In this document: in pieces, positions 59,459 through 64,000 of the stretch | How positions within the stretch are numbered: position 1 is the stretch's first letter | Layout of the letters: every line of letters begins with the position of its first letter | Source of the DNA: Anastatus disparis | Lineage: Eukaryota; Arthropoda; Insecta; Hymenoptera; Eupelmidae | Reading direction: 5' to 3' | Assembly: GCA_017163975.1 (NCBI GenBank) | Contig: JAFFSR010000248.1 | Coordinates: 62,001-126,000 of the forward strand | DNA: 64,000 nt | Program-made: the position numbers and the translations under genes | The notes under the pieces: generated by a model | Databases searched by the model: none | The model's input: the letters and a program-made list of their open reading frames with translations, nothing else | Told to the model about the DNA's origin: nothing

Positions 59459-60789
59459 CTTGAAGCCATAGTAACCTCACTTCCCAGCCTATGGTAGGAA
59501 ACGACCCAGCCATGGCAGATCAGATAGCCAACTTAACACATCATCAGAACATCACTGATGCACTACTCAATACTATGGGAGAGTGCATAGCGGTGCAGCA
59601 GGCGCTATTACACATACCGCTTTACGACGGGAAAAATATGTCGCTTAGGACCTTCTTACAGGATGTAGAAAACGGCCTCAGCATTTGTCCAGAAGGTATT
59701 CATAATGCCTTCTTTAAGGGAGTCATTGCAAAGCTGCGCGACACCGCTAGAGACGCTGTCAATGGGATAGGAATCGCCTCCGTTAACGATCTTAAGGATG
59801 CGTTAAAGGAATATTTCTCCCCAAAGAAATCGTATTACCACTATACAGGAGAAATTCAAGCAATAAGGATGCGCAGGAACGAAACCGTTATTGAATACTA
59901 CAGCCGATTGAAGAAATTAATAGAAGGAGCCACGGCTTCACTTAAAGAGAAATTCACGGCAGCACAGGTACCTAGCATGTTAGTAATGTTGGAAGGACTC
60001 GCACTAGAATCCTTCAAAAGGGAATTATCGGATGATATCCTATTCGTCGTAAGTGCACAAGAACACGAGACATTGGCTGCAGCATTAAAAGCTGCACAAC
60101 GCTTTGAAAGAGACTTGATCTCTTCACACGATAGAAGGGGATCTCTTCAGGTCATCGAAACGGACCAATCAAAGGAAAAATCACCTCGACAAGTCAAGTT
60201 CAAGGACGATAATAATAAGCAGTCTTGGAGATCACCATCACCAGGTAGAGATGAGTAAGAGCATAGGCCGTACTATCGTAATAACTCGCCAGCACGCGAT
60301 GATCGTGGAAGATACGGACAAGACTCCTACAGAAGAGTCGTTCCAAGAGCACAAAGCCCTGTGGACTACTCTAACAGGAGATACAATGTGAATAATAGAA
60401 ATAACACTTATTCCTCCGAAAGATATGGCAATAATTATGCCAACCGAAACTTTAACGAATACAGAAGGGACTCTAGAGGAAACAATCTCAGAACACCCAA
60501 TAATTATTCGGACACCAGAGCGCGCTCGCCTACTCCAACTAGATGCGCGCCTCCACTACATTACCCCTATATGCAATCCATGCCACCTATGGGTCCGACG
60601 CCGTATCAACCGCAATTCCCACCTATGACGTACCAACAACCAAGACCACGAGAGTCTTTAAACTCATTGCCTGCTCGCCAGACGGACGCCTCGACGAGCA
60701 AACCCAACCTGGAGCGTCCACTAGCAGTCAAGTTCATAACTGCAACAGATTTGCAAGAGGAACCAGTCATAGGGGAACAGGACCAATAA
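59455..60789 (+). pseudogene. Gypsy Gag
   Basis: Gag builds the particle. The gag frame contains ATG 59455 (ATGA overlap with ORF 4), then TGA at 59461, then ATG 59491, from which it is open to TAA 60256-60258 and again to 60789. The body has the retro-gag fold signature (LRTFLQDVENGL, LKDALKEYFSPK, VIEYYSRLKKLI). The C-terminal part is Asn/Arg/Tyr-rich with no zinc knuckle, so RNA binding is likely by basic repeats. Pol overlaps its end in the -1 frame. Confidence 0.8.
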
Positions 60790-63700
60790 TTATATTAAAG
60801 GCTCCAGAATTGAAGAAGGCAACAGAATTCTTAATAGACACTGGAGCCGAAATAGCTTAATCCACATGAGCGCTCTGCAACCCAGGACACTCATAGCAGC
60901 TCATGAAGCTATGAGTATCACTGGAATAACTACGGACTCCTTCAATACCGCGGGTTCAACAGAGGTAACACTCTTCGACGAACCGATAAGATTTCAAGTT
61001 ATAACAGGAAATCTACCTTTTCTAATTTCTAAGTTATTTTCTAAGGATTTTCTAAGAACTGAACCAGCGGAAATTTCATTTCACCATAATGCTATGGTAA
61101 CGTCATCAGAACCTATACGTCCTGTAAGGTTTGTGAATTATGAATACAGAGCCCCGAAGCCCACGAAGTACATCCTACAAACCCGGTCAAAAACACCAAT
61201 CACAATTGACTTACACGCTTCTGAACTAAAAACAGGATATCTACCAAGGTTAAAAACACCGGAGAATATCTTTATAGGCGAAGCCATTGTTAATAATGAC
61301 GAACAAAAATGCATCGTAATGGCTAACTCTTACGAAGAGGACGCAGAAGTCGAGATACCACCACAAGAGTTACAAGCTTATGATGTTTTCAAGGAATCCG
61401 AGGATTTCTTCGGCACCGAAGGATCTGAAAATGATCTTCCGGAAGCAGACAGGTTACAGGAAGTCTTGAACAGTTTACGGCTCGAACATTTAAACAGCGA
61501 GGAAAGACAACACGTTCTTAAAATAGTCAAGGACTATCCACAGCTATTTCACTTAGCTGGAGACAAGCTACCTGCTACAGATGTACTAAAACATTGTATA
61601 CCCACGAAGGACGATGCACCGGTATTTGTAAAACAATATCAATATCCGCCAGCACATAGAGAAGAAATACATCGACAAGTGACCAAGTTATTAAACGACG
61701 ACATTATAGAGAATTCGAGGTCACCATATAATTCACCACTCTGGATCGTCCCCAAGAAAAATGACTCCAAGGGTAATAAAAGATGGCGAATGGTAATAGA
61801 CTACTGAGCCCTTAATAAAAAAACTATTGGTGATGCTCATCCCCTACCTAATATAACGGAAATCTTAGATCGACTTGGGGGAGCAAAATATTTCTCGATA
61901 TTTGACTTAGCTTCAGGATTTCACCAAATCAAAGTCAATGAAGCAGATATGCATAAAACTGCCTTCAGCTCAGCAACAGGGCATTACCATTACAAAAGAA
62001 TGACTTTTGGCCTCAAATCTGCACCTGCAACCTTCCAAAGGCTCATGAATTTAGTCCTACTAGGGTTACAGGACTCAGAACTATTAGTTTATTTGGACGA
62101 CGTAATTATCTTTGCGTCAGACTTAGACGAGCACGAAAAAAAGGTGCGTTGACTGTTCAATCGACTACTCGATGCTAGATTATCTCTACAACCGGACAAA
62201 TGCGAATTTTTGCGCACCGAAGTAGAGTACTTAGGGCATACAATTTCGGAAGAAGGTGTGAAACCCGACCCTGAGAAAACAGTAGCAGTGAAAAACTTTT
62301 CACAACCCAAAACCCAAACAAACATCAGACACCCACACAGCATGAAAGATTGCTGCAAGGTTGCTGTAAGGTTTGATAAAAGTTTCGAAACTTCGCAGCA
62401 ACCTTTCATGAAAGATTGCAGCAACATTTATATGTCCGCGCTAGAACCCAGTTGAAATATTTCCAAAAACCTCGCAGCAATCTTTCAGAAAACCTCGCAG
62501 CAACCTTTCATGAAAACCTCACAGCAATATTTCAGGAAATGTAACAGAAACATTTCAAGAAACCTTGCAGCAATCTTTTAGAACACCTCGCCGCAACCTT
62601 GCAGGAAACCTCGCAGCAATCTTTCAGGAAAGGTTCCTTGCAATATTTTATGGAATGTTTTCTAAATTTTGCTGGGAACCTCTATGCAACCTTTTATAAA
62701 AGGTTTCTTGCAATATTTCATGAAATATTCCTAAAATCTTGCGGAAACCTCGCTGCAACCTTTCATGAAAGGTTCCTTGCAATATTGCTTGAATTATTTT
62801 CTGTAACCTTGTAGCAAGTTTGCAGCAATATCACACTGTAATGTTTCATGAAACCTCTTAGCAATGTTAAGACAAGATTGCTGCAATCTTGTGACAATAT
62901 TTCAGCACAATATTTCAGTGAAAGTTTCACTGCAATATTTCATGCTGTGTGGGCAATTCTTAGGATTAGCCGGATATTACCGTAGATTTATTGAAGGATT
63001 TTCAACTAGGGCAAGGCCTCTTTTAGATCGACTAAAGAAAACAGTACCATTCCAATAGACTGACAAGCAGCAAGAAAGCTTCGAAGATCTTAAAAATGCC
63101 TTATGCAGCGCACCGGTCCTACAACACTCGGACTTCGAGAAACCATTCATTCTCACCACTGACGCATCAGACTACGCCATAGGCGCAATCCTCAGTCAGG
63201 GCGAGATAGAGCAAGACTGGCCCATAGCATACATGTCCTTGATGATGAAACCTGCCGAAAGAAACTACACGACAATGGAAAAGGAGTGTTTAGCAATAAT
63301 TTACGCTGCGCTGCACTTCCGCCCATACCTTTACGGACGGGAATTCACACTTATAAGTGATCACGAACCATTAAAATGGATAGACTCCGTGAAACCCCCG
63401 ATTCAAAGATTGATAAGATGGAGAACTCGACTCCAAGAGTACGAGTACAAATTTCTTCACAGAGCAGGACGATTAAACGTTAACGCCGACGCACTATCCA
63501 GAAACCCTATACAAGAAGAAGCTGTAGTATTACCTACCTCTTCTTTGGCAAAAATCAACAAACCACCGGAACCTCCAAGACCTCGACGAGGACGACCACC
63601 AGGTAACAAAAATAAACCTTTACCCTTATTATCAACTTCCACCACCACTGGGAACACCATCGGTGAAAAGGTAAGAACTAGACATGCTAGTAAAGAACGA

Positions 63701-63823
63701 GCACCCCCTCCGATTAACACTAAGGAAAAACGTGCTCGTTCAGCGCCACCACCAATGCGCAAAGCAACAGTAAAGCCGCCAGACCTAAAGGCTACAAAGA
63801 AAAAAGAACCCCGCGTCACCTAA
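60543..63823 (+). pseudogene. Gypsy Pol (protease, RT, RNase H), broken
   Basis: The -1 frame overlaps gag from about 60543. Protease LIDTGAE lies at about 60835. A small indel near 60850 shifts the frame. RT follows with WIVPKKNDS, FDLASGFHQI, FGLKSAPATF and the catalytic YLDDVIIF (about 62091), then FLGLAGYYRRFI, and RNase H with TTDASDYAIGA and the Glu in TMEKECLAI. Stops: TGA about 61805, TGA about 62150, TAG about 63056, TAA 63821-63823. A 622-bp element sits at 62332-62953. After RNase H comes a basic Pro-rich linker with PRRGRPPGNK, an AT-hook-like motif. Integrase would lie beyond the window. Confidence 0.9.
62332..62953. mobile_element. 622-bp minisatellite-cored TIR element in gypsy pol
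   Basis: Termini CCCACACAGCATGAAA...TTTCATGCTGTGTGGG. The interior consists of short repeats with CAGCAACCTTTCATGAAA and TTGCAATATTTCATG, partly self-complementary. The flanks share only CA (62330-62331, 62954-62955), so the insert plus duplication is 624 bp, a multiple of three, and pol stays in frame on both sides. No coding sequence. The left terminus of the copy at 36566 is the same. Confidence 0.85.
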
Positions 63824-64000
63824 CGTAGAGGTACGAGCACTCAACCACGGGAAGAGACTCAAGCCAACCCTATATCATCGACCTCTTCAAACAATAACCC
63901 GAAACCTATACGACCAGCAAAATTTTCCAAAAGGGTAACATTTTAAACAAGCGAAGACTCAGACTCAACAAATGATCCCCCAAGACCTCGTAAAAGAGTA

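Overview
The window is a eukaryotic, strongly AT-rich stretch made almost wholly of transposable elements, nested several layers deep. I found no convincing host gene. A copia element with an internal-initiator-tRNA type primer site, Ty3/gypsy elements, a Rep/helicase Helitron, tRNA-headed short repeats, many hairpin MITEs with TTAA or TA targets and spliceosomal-type introns point to an animal, most likely an insect. The order (possibly Hymenoptera) is a guess.

Layout. 1-11.4 kb: the 3' end of a decayed Ty3/gypsy pol, then a zinc-knuckle ORF split by an ~8.9-kb insertion (2078-10974). That insertion has hAT-like CAG...CTG ends, an 8-bp target duplication and end regions made of a self-complementary satellite. 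11.9-17 kb: a TTAA MITE, a possible solo LTR, a degenerate copia hit by a piggyBac-like MITE, and a LINE fragment. 17-25 kb: AT-rich DNA around a large hairpin (21031-23569) that holds two tandem ~380-bp TTAA MITEs. 25-33 kb: minisatellites and a decayed Helitron on the minus strand (helicase, HUH Rep, N-terminal region, Ulp1-like fragment), broken by an hAT-type MITE. 33-36.4 kb: long hairpins set in (TA)n tracts, one with two TTAA MITEs at its exact centre. 36.6-64 kb: a giant Ty3/gypsy element (1.16-kb 5' LTR, very long leader, chain of small ORFs, gag, pol) running off the window. A young copia element (39476-54599, LTRs ~98.7% identical, 5-bp duplication CATAT) sits in its leader, and that copia is itself split by a 7.8-kb foldback element with ~2-kb near-identical arms and a 7-bp duplication.

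Most unusual signals: (1) in the giant gypsy, consecutive ORFs before gag are joined by ATGA stop-start overlaps, each downstream frame at -1, and the region also holds a 39-residue membrane-type micropeptide; (2) several unrelated TIR elements have cores of self-complementary minisatellite, in one case inserted into pol; (3) the copia RNA is strongly enriched for TTCAGA; (4) TTAA MITEs occur in tandem sharing one TTAA. Nesting order read from the breaks: satellite-cored element, then giant gypsy, then copia in its leader, then the foldback inside copia. All annotations come from reading the sequence; no database search was run.
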